DNA of 64,000 nt from Anabaena minutissima FACHB-250. Lineage in GTDB: Bacteria > Cyanobacteriota > Cyanobacteriia > Cyanobacteriales > Nostocaceae. Made by a program: the position numbers and the translations under genes. The stretch covers positions 186,001-250,000 of the forward strand of contig NZ_JACJRG010000001.1 in assembly GCF_014697125.1 (NCBI RefSeq). Reading direction: 5' to 3'. The notes below the pieces were generated by a model. It was not told where the DNA came from. It was given only the letters and a program-made list of their open reading frames with translations, and did not search any database. Positions 1-8,560 of the stretch are shown piece by piece; within the stretch, counting starts at the first letter, position 1; each line of letters starts with the position of its first letter.

Positions 1-2428
1 ATGCCTTTTCGCAAGGAGTTTGAGCAATATTATAGGTAACTTGGGGTTGCAATTTATTATTGGCAAAGAATCCCAGGGTTTTTAAGCAGTTGCCAATACG
101 TTCTGTAACTAATACATAGGGTACATCCAGGGCTTTTGCTGTATAACGAGCTAAAGCCGAGAAAAACTCTGTCCCCGTCACTGCTGCCGTACCTTCAACC
201 AATGTTTTTAAAGATTCTTCTGCACCTTTGCGTCCAGTGATGTCAGCCGCCGTACCGATGAGGCAATAGATACGTCCGGTTTCGTTTTGCAATGGCTTTA
301 GGGTGATCAATAACCAATAACTGCGATTTGTATGCGAGTTAGTGAAATGCTCTTCAAAGGAAACAATATTTCCTGACTCGAAACAAGCATCGTATTGTTG
401 ACAGAGTAATGTCCCTAAAGATTTACCAAACAATTCTTTGGGGTTTTTACCTTGTGTTTCTATGCCACTGATGCCAAAAAAACGCTCGGCAACAGGATTC
501 CAAGCCCCATAACAATATTCGCCTTGGGGATCAATCTCTACCGTAAAAATTGCTTGCTCAACATCTTCGTAAATGGCGCGTAAAAAACTCTCACTTTTTT
601 CCAGAGCTATCACTGCACGCTGACGTTCCATAGCAATTCCCGCCAAATAGGCGGCAAGGGTGAGAGTTTCCAACTCATAGGTTTGCGGTGTTTTTACCTC
701 ACGGTAATATATGCCAAATGTTCCCAAAATACAGCCATCACTAGCGATAATAGGAGCAGACCAACAAGCCCGCAATCCAAAATTCAGGGTGAAATCTTTG
801 TAGTCTTGCCACAGGGGATCATTGGCGATGTCTGAAACAATTACCACTTGTTGGCGATAAGCCGCAGTCCCACAAGAGCCGACTCCCTCGCCAATCATCA
901 CGCCATCGCAACTCACGAAGTATTCTTTTGGTAGGTTCACAGATGCACACTGATGCATACGATTTTCTTGATCGACTGACAGAATACAACATAAGGCACT
1001 ATCCAATTGCTGTTCCAGAGATGTAATCAAAGCATGAAGGATATCTGCTAAGGGTTCACCTTTAGCAATCTGGGATAAAATCCGGTTTTGCATTTCTAAC
1101 CGGTCTTCCATGCGTTTGCGCAAGCAAAGCTCGTCGTAGACATCGCTAATATCTGTAACCGTGCCTACATAGCCTGTACAATTTCCCGTGCTATCGATTT
1201 CAGGGATGGCTTGTGCCATCACCCAAATAACTTTATTCTTTGAATTTTGGAAACGATGTTCTGTAAAGAAGGGTAGTTGCTTGGCGACAGCATCAGACCA
1301 CTGACTGACGACAAGATCGCGATCTTCGGGATGTAAAGCCCGTGACCAGTTTAATCCTAGTGCCTCTGCCATCGGCAAGCCAGCCATTTCTTCCCATTTA
1401 GGATTAAGGTATTGATAATTTCCTTGTAAATCGGTGCGAAAGATCCCCACCGGGGCATTTGCGGTCAGTGTTGCATAGCGGTGTTCACTATCTCGTAGAG
1501 CTTGTTCTGCCTGTTTAGCGGCGGTAATATCTGTGACAATACCCTGATAGGCTTCCACCTTACCCTCCGCATCATAAATAATATGAGCGCGATCGCAAAC
1601 GTAGCGAATTGATCCATCCGGCTTGATAATTCGATAGTTAATCTCGTTATTTTTCTGTTCTCCCCTCTCAGGAAAAAACGCAGAAATGAACAATTCTCGA
1701 TCATCAGGATGAATACAATTGAATACACTATCAGGATAGTTAGTGAAGAAATATGCACAAGGTCTGCCAAAAATTTGTGCGATCGCTGGATTTAAGTACA
1801 ATAATTTTCTATCCGGGCTGATCAGGTAGATACCATCAGGCATATTCTCTGCCAGCGAGCGATATTTTTTTTCTGATGCTTCTATCTGAACTACTATACA
1901 CCCTTGACAATCTTGCTTTTGTTGGGTTTGTAATTGTTGTAATTTACTCAGCCCATTTAATAGAGTTTCGTAGGTAAGTAAACCAATTACTTGGTGACAA
2001 TGATCAACTACAGGTAGATATCGCAGGCGATGCTGACTAAATATTTGTAGCGGTACTGAAAAATTATTTAACTCAGATTCTTGTAAGGTAATTACAGGAT
2101 GGGTCATGACCTCAGCCATGCTCATCAGTCCCACATTCAGTCCCTGGGCATTCAATCGCACTACATCTTGTTCTGTCCAGATACCCACAAGTTGCTTGTC
2201 TTGCATGACTAACACACAAGTAGCTTTAGCGGTTGTCTTCAGCCAAGACTGATCCAAATCATGGGATAGTGAGCCGCTCGTCCTGGTGTTATTCATCAAT
2301 ATCAATGCTTCAATGGCAGGCGTATTGGGAGTAACAACTAAAGGCTGACGGATAATAGCATCTGTTAGCAGAACATCTGGGTTATTCGCTTGATCGTGAT
2401 TAGCTAAACCAAATAGTTGAGTATCCAT
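1..2428 (-). CDS. Multi-sensor signalling protein (CBS-PAS-PAS-GAF-PAS-GAF), C-terminus outside window
   Basis: The reading frame starts at an ATG at 2428 and stays open to the window edge, so only the N-terminal part (about 809 residues) is visible. In order I see a pair of CBS-like segments (about residues 15-150), two PAS/PAC units (about 185-430), a GAF domain (about 445-600), a third PAS unit (about 615-740) and the start of another GAF domain at the edge. Cyanobacterial proteins of this layout usually end in a histidine kinase or a GGDEF domain, but that part is not in the window. The ligand and output are unknown. It is cytoplasmic by appearance, with no membrane segment seen. Confidence 0.8.
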   Translation of the reverse strand, partial: MDTQLFGLANHDQANNPDVLLTDAIIRQPLVVTPNTPAIEALILMNNTRTSGSLSHDLDQSWLKTTAKATCVLVMQDKQLVGIWTEQDVVRLNAQGLNVGLMSMAEVMTHPVITLQESELNNFSVPLQIFSQHRLRYLPVVDHCHQVIGLLTYETLLNGLSKLQQLQTQQKQDCQGCIVVQIEASEKKYRSLAENMPDGIYLISPDRKLLYLNPAIAQIFGRPCAYFFTNYPDSVFNCIHPDDRELFISAFFPERGEQKNNEINYRIIKPDGSIRYVCDRAHIIYDAEGKVEAYQGIVTDITAAKQAEQALRDSEHRYATLTANAPVGIFRTDLQGNYQYLNPKWEEMAGLPMAEALGLNWSRALHPEDRDLVVSQWSDAVAKQLPFFTEHRFQNSKNKVIWVMAQAIPEIDSTGNCTGYVGTVTDISDVYDELCLRKRMEDRLEMQNRILSQIAKGEPLADILHALITSLEQQLDSALCCILSVDQENRMHQCASVNLPKEYFVSCDGVMIGEGVGSCGTAAYRQQVVIVSDIANDPLWQDYKDFTLNFGLRACWSAPIIASDGCILGTFGIYYREVKTPQTYELETLTLAAYLAGIAMERQRAVIALEKSESFLRAIYEDVEQAIFTVEIDPQGEYCYGAWNPVAERFFGISGIETQGKNPKELFGKSLGTLLCQQYDACFESGNIVSFEEHFTNSHTNRSYWLLITLKPLQNETGRIYCLIGTAADITGRKGAEESLKTLVEGTAAVTGTEFFSALARYTAKALDVPYVLVTERIGNCLKTLGFFANNKLQPQVTYNIAQTPCEKA

Positions 2429-2628
2429 TAATACAACCGCATTTTTGTAAATATTTTTGATTAATAGCCGCCAGCGACTGGAGAGAAAATTAATCTTTTA
2501 AGAGTAAGATATCTAATATTATATGTCTAGCTTTATACAAAAAGGTTACTTATAGGACTAGATATAAATCAGCTCCTATTTTTGCTTCAGTCAGAGTGAA
2601 GCGATCGCCAATAATTAATATAGAATGC

Positions 2629-2682
2629 TTAGGCTTTAGCCATGTTAACGCCGTGGGTGATGCAATGAATATAAGCAATAAT
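2629..2682 (-). pseudogene. Short relic of a pyruvate:flavodoxin oxidoreductase gene
   Basis: On the minus strand this piece translates to IIAYIHCITHGVNMAKA followed by a stop. It closely matches the IIAYSHCIAHGINM segment of the intact nifJ product encoded further right, with about 80% identity over 36 bases. It has no reading frame of its own around it and is a gene remnant. The rest of the 349-base gap 2429-2777 is AT-rich. It has one GCGATCGC palindrome, and I see no gene in it. Confidence 0.6.
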
Positions 2683-2777
2683 TCTCAAAATTCAGAGGCT
2701 GCTTGAAATTATGCTCGTAAATGAGGAATACGCTAACATAACTTTGTATAAATAACCGTAATTAACCCCGTAAATTA

Positions 2778-3272
2778 ATGGATATCGCCTTAATCGTTAA
2801 ATTTCTTGCGCCCTGTCTGCCATTTCTACTGACTACGGGTGGTAAAGTTGCAGAAGGAGCATCTCAGAAAGTGGGTGAGGATGTTTGGAATAAAGCCAAG
2901 GCGATTTGGGCGAAGTTACTACCCAAAGTAGAGGCGAAGGAAGAAGCCAAAAAAGCAGCCGCAGCAGCAATGCAAAATCCAGGGGATGAAGATTACCAAG
3001 CAGCTTTACGGGCGCAATTAAAAGATATTTTAAAGTCTGAGACAGCACTGGCACAAGAAATAGCCAAAATTTTGCAAACATCGACTGATAAACCCGGTGA
3101 CAATATTCAGATGGATGCTCATGCTTACGACCAAAGTACGGTGAAGCAAGTCGGGAAGATTGAGGCTTCCCGACTTGTAGCAAGTGGCGTTAGAGGTTTT
3201 GATTCTTGCTCCCCTTCCCTTGTAGGGAAGGGGTTGGGGGTTAGGTTTAAAAAAAAGTTGCACACGGCGTAA
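2778..3272 (+). CDS. Hypothetical Ala/Lys-rich protein with a repeat-derived C-terminus
   Basis: This 164-residue protein is of no family I can name. Its N-terminus is hydrophobic (LIVKFLAPCLPFLLTTGG), then it is rich in Ala, Lys and Glu and probably helical. From about residue 138 the frame runs into a dispersed palindromic repeat (around 3207-3247), so the last 25 or so residues are probably not original. It lies just upstream of the NB-ARC/TPR gene on the same strand, separated by a 21-base minisatellite. It may be a small partner of that protein, but nothing in the sequence proves this. Confidence 0.55.
   Translation: MDIALIVKFLAPCLPFLLTTGGKVAEGASQKVGEDVWNKAKAIWAKLLPKVEAKEEAKKAAAAAMQNPGDEDYQAALRAQLKDILKSETALAQEIAKILQTSTDKPGDNIQMDAHAYDQSTVKQVGKIEASRLVASGVRGFDSCSPSLVGKGLGVRFKKKLHTA
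3207..3247. repeat. Dispersed palindromic repeat (CCCCTTCCC...GGGAAGGGG type)
   Basis: A CCCCTTCCC arm pairs with GGGAAGGGG, followed by a GGGGGTTAGGTTT tail. The same arm-and-tail unit recurs at about 12551-12592 in this window. It is a typical interspersed repeat of Nostoc-type genomes and has overwritten the 3' end of the preceding gene. Confidence 0.7.
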
Positions 3273-3335
3273 CGTTCTCATTTTGAACAGAAACATTCTC
3301 ATTCTAAGCAAAAAATTTCTCGCTCTAAACACCAA

Positions 3336-3482
3336 CATCCGAGTTCCGAACATCAACATCCGAGTTCCGAACATCAACATCCGAGTTCCAAACATCAACA
3401 TCCGAGTTCCAAACACCAACATCCGAGTTCTGAACATCAACTTCCGAGTTCCGAACACCAACATCCGAGTTCCAAGCACCAA
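3336..3482. repeat. Minisatellite, seven 21-base tandem copies
   Basis: The unit begins CATCCGAGTTCCGAACATCA and repeats every 21 bases seven times with a few substitutions. A partial eighth copy starts at 3483. Because 21 is a multiple of three it reads open in several frames: Asn-Ile-Arg-Val-Pro on one, His-Gln-His-Pro-Ser-Ser on another. I do not call either as a gene. It lies 35 bases upstream of the NB-ARC/TPR gene. Confidence 0.9.
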
Positions 3483-3517
3483 CATCCAGCAAAATTTGTC
3501 TATCTGCTGACTAAGCT

Positions 3518-6500
3518 ATGGCGGAAGAACCAAACCCTAACCACCAAGAAATCATTAAATTAGAGGGAACTGCTCAAGATGAGAGTAAGTTAACTCAAAT
3601 TGGTCGTGTTGATGCGGAAAATTTCCATCTGAACGCTCAACAAGTTCAATTTCTTGTTCATCTAGAAAGCAGTACCAAAGTAGAATCGCCAGGGGTTCTC
3701 AAAGCTGGGAATCCCGGTAAAAGTTTAGCTTACTGGCAAGGACGAACAACAGAAATCGCTCAAATACAGCAATGGTTAACCGATAACAATACCTTTTTAA
3801 TTGGCATAGAAGGCATCGGTGGCACAGGTAAATCAACGCTAGCTACGAAAATTTATGATGAAATTGCGGGTTTCCCTAAGCGATTTTGGGCTGATGTCAG
3901 TAACGGGGCAAGTTTTAGCGATTTAGCAAGACAAGTATTAACACAATTCGGCTTTCATATACCAGAAAAAGAAGCGCAGTTAGTGGATGCGTTAGTTAAT
4001 TGTTTGCGTTCTGGGCAATTTTTACTGATTATTGACAACCTGGAAAGCTTATTACAACCTGATAGACAATGGGGAAGTTTATTTTACGGCGACTTTTTCC
4101 AAACATGGGTGGAATCTGGTAGTAATAGTAAGGTGTTAGTCACCACCAGGGAAAGACCAGAATTAAAAGGCTTTCAATGGCTATCCTTGAGAGGTTTACA
4201 AGTAGAAGAAGGGGTGGCACTGTTAACAGCATTGGGCATTAAAGGGGATTTAAAAGAGTTTGTCGAATTAGTAGATGGGCATCCCCTATTGTTGAGATTG
4301 GTAGCAGACTTATTAAAGGAAGAATACTCACAAGACCCAGATTTAAGCAGATTAGTAGATTTAGGCTTAGGTAATTTGCGGCAGTTGTTAACAGATTCCC
4401 AAGTGGTAGGTGTCCATCGCCGGGAAAATGTGGGGATGGTGTTGGTATTGGATGCCAGTTTTAATAGATTGAGTGAGTTACAAAAGGCGTTATTGCTAAA
4501 TATTAGTGTGTATCGTGGTGCAATTGAGAGTGCAGCAGCCGTGGTTATGTTGCCGGGATATTCAGCAGCAGAGATTGAGGGAGAATTAAGGAATATTGTT
4601 AAGCGTTCTTTGTTGGTAGAAAAACTCAATGGTAAGCGGCGGTTTGGATTTCAGCCTGTGGTGTGGGAGTATGTGCGGTATCAGGCTGGTGATCAGAGTG
4701 AGGCGCATCAACGAGCCATTGATTATTATGGCTCAATTGCTAAACAACCACCTTGGACAACAAAAGACGATGTTAAAGAATACTTAGAAATATTTGATCA
4801 CTTTTATCAGTTGCAAGATTATAACTCTGCCTTTGATGCGCTTGAGGGTTGCTATGATTTTTTAAGTTTGCGGGGTTATTACATAGACCTAGTGGAATTA
4901 TATGGGCAGTTGGTAAGTAAATGGGCAGAAATTGGCGATAGAGGAAACTGGAAATATGGGAATTCTCTCGTTTTATTAGGCAATTCTTACAAGTCCCTGG
5001 GACAGTACCAACAGGCGATAGAGTTTTTCCAGCAGTCTTTGGAAATTTTTAGGGAGATAAGTCATCGCTTAGGCGAAGCTAATTCCCTAAACAATTTAGG
5101 CAGTGCTTACCGTTCCCTGGCACAGTACCAACAGGCGATTAACTTCTACCAGCAGTCTTTGGAGATATATAGGGAGATAAGTCATCGCAATGGTGAAGGT
5201 AAATCCTTAAACAATTTAGGCAATGTTTACCACTCCCTGGGACAATACCAACGGGCGATAGAGTTTTTCCAGCAGTCTTTGGAGATAAAAAGGGAGAGAA
5301 GCGATCGCAATGGTGAAGGTAAATCCTTAAACAATTTAGGCAATGTTTACAACTCCCTGGGAGAGTACCAACGGGCAATTAATTTCCACCAGCAGTCTTT
5401 GGAGATAAAAAGGGAGAGAAGCGATCGCAATGGCGAAGCTGCTTCCTTAAACAATTTAGGCGTTGCTTACCGTTCCCTGGGAGAGTACCAACGGGCAATT
5501 GATTTCCACCAGCAGTCTTTGGAAATATCTAAGGAGATAGGCGATCGCAATGAAGAAGCTAATTGCTTGGGTAATTTGGGCAGTGCTTACGGTTCTCTGA
5601 GACAGTACCAACGGGCAATTGATTTCCACCAGCAGTCTTTGGAGATATCTAAGGAGATAGGCGATCGTAATGGGGAAGCTGTTTCCTTGTGTTATTTAGG
5701 CGCTGCTTACCTTTGCTTGAGAGAGTACCAACGGGCGATAGAATTTTGCCAACAGTCTTTGGAAATCGCTAGGGAAATAGGTAATCGCTATGAGGAAGCT
5801 GGTTCCTTAAACTGTTTGGGCGGTGCTTACCATTTCCTGGGAGAGTACCAACGGGCGATAGAATTTTGCCAACAGTCTTTGGAGATCGCTAGGGATATAG
5901 GCGATCATAATCATGAAGCTAATTCTTTATACATTTTGAGCAAGGCTCACCGTCGTCTGAAACAGCATAAATTAGCGAGACATTTTCACCAGCAGTATTT
6001 GAAAATCAAGAAGGAGATTAGCGATCGCAATTCTGAAAGCTTACCCTTAATAAATTCAGGTCTGGCTTACTTATTCCTGGGAGAGTACCAAAAGGCGATT
6101 GACTTCTACCAGCAGTCTTTGGAAAAATCTAGGGAAATAGGCGATCGTAAGAGCGAAGGTAATTCCTTAATCGGTTTAGGCAATACTTACAAATCTCTGG
6201 GACAACACCAAAGGGGGATTGAGTTCTATCAGCAGTCTTTGGATATCGCTAGGGAGATAGGCGATCGTAAAGCCGAAAGCACATCATTAGACTATTTAGG
6301 CAGTGCTTACAGTTCCCAGGAACAGTACCAACAGGCGATTGAGTTCTATCAACAGTCGTTGGAAATTTCTAGGGAGATAGGCGATCGTAATGGGGAATGT
6401 AGTTCCTTGAGCCATTTGGGCGATGTTTACTCTTCACTGGGGCAGCACAAAAGGGCGCGTGGGTTCTTCAAGCAATCTTCTAAAATCAGAAAGGAGATTA

Positions 6501-6634
6501 TTGGCGATTCGTTGTGGTTACGGCTGATATCCTTTCCTTGTCTCTTGATAGGAGCTATTCTCGGACTTATAGCTGCAATAGGTATTATTCTCCTGCATTT
6601 ATGGCGTTCAATGCGTTCCCAATCTAGAAGATGA
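3518..6634 (+). CDS. NB-ARC STAND ATPase with C-terminal TPR array and a transmembrane segment
   Basis: The protein has 1038 residues. An N-terminal region of unknown role is followed by a P-loop GGTGKST (about residue 99) and a Walker B segment LLIIDNLE (about 171), typical of NB-ARC/STAND signalling ATPases. From about residue 485 to 990 there are a dozen or so 40-residue tetratricopeptide repeats with the core LGxxYxSLGxYQxAIxFxQQSLEI, visible in the DNA as a 120-base period. A hydrophobic stretch near residues 1005-1030 suggests a C-terminal membrane anchor. In this class the repeats usually sense a ligand and the ATPase oligomerises. A role in stress or phage defence is possible but not shown. 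No nuclease or other effector domain was recognised. Confidence 0.85.
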   Translation: MAEEPNPNHQEIIKLEGTAQDESKLTQIGRVDAENFHLNAQQVQFLVHLESSTKVESPGVLKAGNPGKSLAYWQGRTTEIAQIQQWLTDNNTFLIGIEGIGGTGKSTLATKIYDEIAGFPKRFWADVSNGASFSDLARQVLTQFGFHIPEKEAQLVDALVNCLRSGQFLLIIDNLESLLQPDRQWGSLFYGDFFQTWVESGSNSKVLVTTRERPELKGFQWLSLRGLQVEEGVALLTALGIKGDLKEFVELVDGHPLLLRLVADLLKEEYSQDPDLSRLVDLGLGNLRQLLTDSQVVGVHRRENVGMVLVLDASFNRLSELQKALLLNISVYRGAIESAAAVVMLPGYSAAEIEGELRNIVKRSLLVEKLNGKRRFGFQPVVWEYVRYQAGDQSEAHQRAIDYYGSIAKQPPWTTKDDVKEYLEIFDHFYQLQDYNSAFDALEGCYDFLSLRGYYIDLVELYGQLVSKWAEIGDRGNWKYGNSLVLLGNSYKSLGQYQQAIEFFQQSLEIFREISHRLGEANSLNNLGSAYRSLAQYQQAINFYQQSLEIYREISHRNGEGKSLNNLGNVYHSLGQYQRAIEFFQQSLEIKRERSDRNGEGKSLNNLGNVYNSLGEYQRAINFHQQSLEIKRERSDRNGEAASLNNLGVAYRSLGEYQRAIDFHQQSLEISKEIGDRNEEANCLGNLGSAYGSLRQYQRAIDFHQQSLEISKEIGDRNGEAVSLCYLGAAYLCLREYQRAIEFCQQSLEIAREIGNRYEEAGSLNCLGGAYHFLGEYQRAIEFCQQSLEIARDIGDHNHEANSLYILSKAHRRLKQHKLARHFHQQYLKIKKEISDRNSESLPLINSGLAYLFLGEYQKAIDFYQQSLEKSREIGDRKSEGNSLIGLGNTYKSLGQHQRGIEFYQQSLDIAREIGDRKAESTSLDYLGSAYSSQEQYQQAIEFYQQSLEISREIGDRNGECSSLSHLGDVYSSLGQHKRARGFFKQSSKIRKEIIGDSLWLRLISFPCLLIGAILGLIAAIGIILLHLWRSMRSQSRR

Positions 6635-6759
6635 AAACTGATATCTTCTGTTTGTGGTTTTTGGGTGTGGTTGCGTCGGTTGTGGCGTTGGGTTCGCTCT
6701 TGGTTTCGGCGGTGATTTTGTCTCACGCAGAGGCGCAGAGTCGCAGAGAAGAAACTTGA
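6631..6759 (+). CDS. Possible 42-residue single-span membrane protein
   Basis: An ATG overlaps the stop of the NB-ARC/TPR gene as ATGA and opens a 42-codon frame ending at 6759. It encodes a nearly continuous hydrophobic stretch (residues 6-30, Leu/Val/Gly/Ala) followed by a charged tail. The 4-base overlap suggests translational coupling to the upstream gene. Part of the tail is encoded by a GCAGAGGCGCAGAG repeat that is common in these genomes, so the end may be accidental. It could be a small membrane partner or a chance frame. Confidence 0.35.
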   Translation: MKTDIFCLWFLGVVASVVALGSLLVSAVILSHAEAQSRREET

Positions 6760-6774
6760 TAGAGATACTATTCA

Positions 6775-7317
6775 ATGAATTTAAACCCTAAAGAATTGAT
6801 TGTTACCAAATTGGAGCAGGGATTACCCGCTATTACTCCAGCCTTTGGTGCAGCATTAGCAGAAGCTTGTGCTGTTTGCTTGAATGATCAAGGACATATC
6901 CAAGGTGTAGAACTTCAAGTTCAAGGAGACTTAACAGATGTTTTCAAAACTTATTGGCAAGAAGTCACAGATCAAATGTTGCGATGTTGGAATGATAATG
7001 AATACACTACAGAACAGGCAGCCTATGGAATTACTCTTTTAATCATTCAAGAACTGACTGAATATACAGTTGTCGAACGTTCTCGCAGAGGAACAGGATT
7101 TGATTACTGGTTAGGCAAGAAAGGTGACAATAATCAACTTCCATTCCAAAATGCAGTTAGGCTAGAAGTCTCAGGCATCCGTCAGGGTGATGACAGTAAA
7201 ATAAAAGCTAGAGCTAAACAAAAATTGGAACAAGTAAACTCTGTGGATAGTAGTCTACCAGTTTACATTGTGATTGTTGAGTTTAGTCAACCTTTGTGTT
7301 TTGTAGTAAACAAATGA
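6775..7317 (+). CDS. Hypothetical protein, 180 residues
   Basis: I do not recognise the family. It is a soluble, mixed alpha/beta-looking protein with no signal peptide, no membrane segment and no catalytic motif I can name. Its stop overlaps the start of the next gene (ATGA at 7314-7317), so the two are almost certainly co-translated and may act together. It follows the NB-ARC/TPR gene on the same strand and could belong to the same transcript. Confidence 0.7.
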   Translation: MNLNPKELIVTKLEQGLPAITPAFGAALAEACAVCLNDQGHIQGVELQVQGDLTDVFKTYWQEVTDQMLRCWNDNEYTTEQAAYGITLLIIQELTEYTVVERSRRGTGFDYWLGKKGDNNQLPFQNAVRLEVSGIRQGDDSKIKARAKQKLEQVNSVDSSLPVYIVIVEFSQPLCFVVNK

Positions 7318-7685
7318 ACCAGATTCAAGATTTACATAAACAAGCAATGGATTTAGCTGAAATGGCACAAGTCGCTAAACTCAAAGGCGACTCTGTTTTA
7401 GCCTTGCAACTCTCCAAACAAGCATTTGAAAAAGAACGGTTAGCAGCAGAATTAATTGTCACTAATCTGGCAGCAGAACCTACACGTTCAGTATTACATC
7501 GTAGTGCCGCAACTTTAGCGATTGACTGTGGAGAAATTGCAGCAGCAGAACGTTTAATTGCCATAGCTTTATCAGGAAATCCGCCTAAAGAGATTGCCGA
7601 AGAACTTAAGGATTTATTTGTGCAGATTAACATTGATAAATATTTTGCCCGTCGTGGTATTGAATTTGATTCAGCTAAACTATAA
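7314..7685 (+). CDS. Hypothetical helical protein coupled to the preceding gene
   Basis: I start it at the ATG at 7314, which overlaps the previous stop codon, rather than at an in-frame codon at 7296. The product has 123 residues, is rich in Ala, Leu, Glu and Lys, and looks all-helical (two or three helical hairpins resembling a short TPR-like fold). No catalytic residues are evident. Such pairs of a 180-residue and a 120-residue protein accompany NB-ARC/TPR genes in cyanobacteria as far as I recall, but I cannot verify this here. Confidence 0.65.
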   Translation: MNQIQDLHKQAMDLAEMAQVAKLKGDSVLALQLSKQAFEKERLAAELIVTNLAAEPTRSVLHRSAATLAIDCGEIAAAERLIAIALSGNPPKEIAEELKDLFVQINIDKYFARRGIEFDSAKL

Positions 7686-7730
7686 TTATGGATGATATGA
7701 AATGCAACCTAAAATTATATTATAAAAATA

Positions 7731-8051
7731 ATGTCTGAAAAAGCCACTACTGAATATAGACATATCCTAGTTGATGAAAATAATGTTCCTTACATTACAG
7801 GAACATCAATGAAAGTTGTGGAGTTAGTTACTTCTATTCATGCTTATGGTTGGAGTCCAGAAGAATTACATTTCCAGTATCCACATCTGACTATGAGCCA
7901 GATTTACTCTGCTTTAGCTTATTATTGGGAACATAAGGAAGAAATTGATAATGATATGCAGCGACGCTTTGAATATGCAGAGAAATTACGTTTAGAATCC
8001 GGAGAATCCCCCTTATCGAAAAGACTCCGTGCAGAAGGATTAATTAAATGA
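7731..8051 (+). CDS. DUF433-type antitoxin
   Basis: The 106-residue protein has the DUF433 pattern: an N-terminal strand region, PYITGTSMKV, and then a helix-turn-helix-like stretch (WSPEELHFQYPHLTMSQIYSAL shortened here to WSPEEL...LTMSQIYSAL) that reads as a DNA-binding domain. Proteins of this family are paired with DUF5615 PIN-like proteins and are thought to repress their own operon and neutralise the partner. Its stop overlaps the start of the next gene by four bases, which fits a toxin-antitoxin pair. Confidence 0.8.
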   Translation: MSEKATTEYRHILVDENNVPYITGTSMKVVELVTSIHAYGWSPEELHFQYPHLTMSQIYSALAYYWEHKEEIDNDMQRRFEYAEKLRLESGESPLSKRLRAEGLIK

Positions 8052-8395
8052 GTGTTGCTTTTTATATCGATGAAAATGTTCATCGAGGAATTACAAATGG
8101 ATTACGGTTAAGGGGTGTAGATGTATTAACAGTACAAGAAGATGGGCGTACTGGCTTTCGTGATCCACTTATACTTGAGCGTGCAACAGAACTTGAGCGC
8201 GTTTTATTTTCCCAAGATGAAGATTTTCTAGCTGAGGCTAACTGTCTTCAAGCCAAACAAATAAACTTTGCTGGTGTGATTTATGCCCATAAACTCAGGG
8301 TTTCCGTCGGTGATTGTATTCGTGATTTAGAAATTATTGCTAAAACTGCATATCTTGAAGAATTAAAGAATCGTGTTCAATATTTACCTTTATAA
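8048..8395 (+). CDS. DUF5615-type PIN-like toxin
   Basis: The 115-residue protein shows the DUF5615 features: an N-terminal DENV segment (Asp8, Glu9), an internal LFSQDEDFL block with acidic residues typical of PIN-like RNase active sites, and a C-terminal helix. Family members are predicted metal-dependent RNases. It overlaps the DUF433 gene by four bases and is presumably its toxin. Followed by a 165-base spacer that carries a dispersed GGTGCGTTACGGCTTACGCC repeat. Confidence 0.8.
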   Translation: MSVAFYIDENVHRGITNGLRLRGVDVLTVQEDGRTGFRDPLILERATELERVLFSQDEDFLAEANCLQAKQINFAGVIYAHKLRVSVGDCIRDLEIIAKTAYLEELKNRVQYLPL

Positions 8396-8560
8396 GTTGC
8401 TGAACAGCAGTAACACACGCAACAGGTAATATAAAATTAATGTCTATTGCAAAATTTAAGGCTTGCCACGCTAGTAGGGGGTCTTAGCGACAGCATAACG
8501 CACCCCCCAAAGCTTTCGGTGCGTTACGGCTTACGCCTAACACACCCTACATATACACTA

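Noticed and set aside
3283..3510. 75-codon frame through the 21-base minisatellite
   Set aside because: Tandem repeats of a multiple of three stay open in several frames; no start signal or family match supports it.
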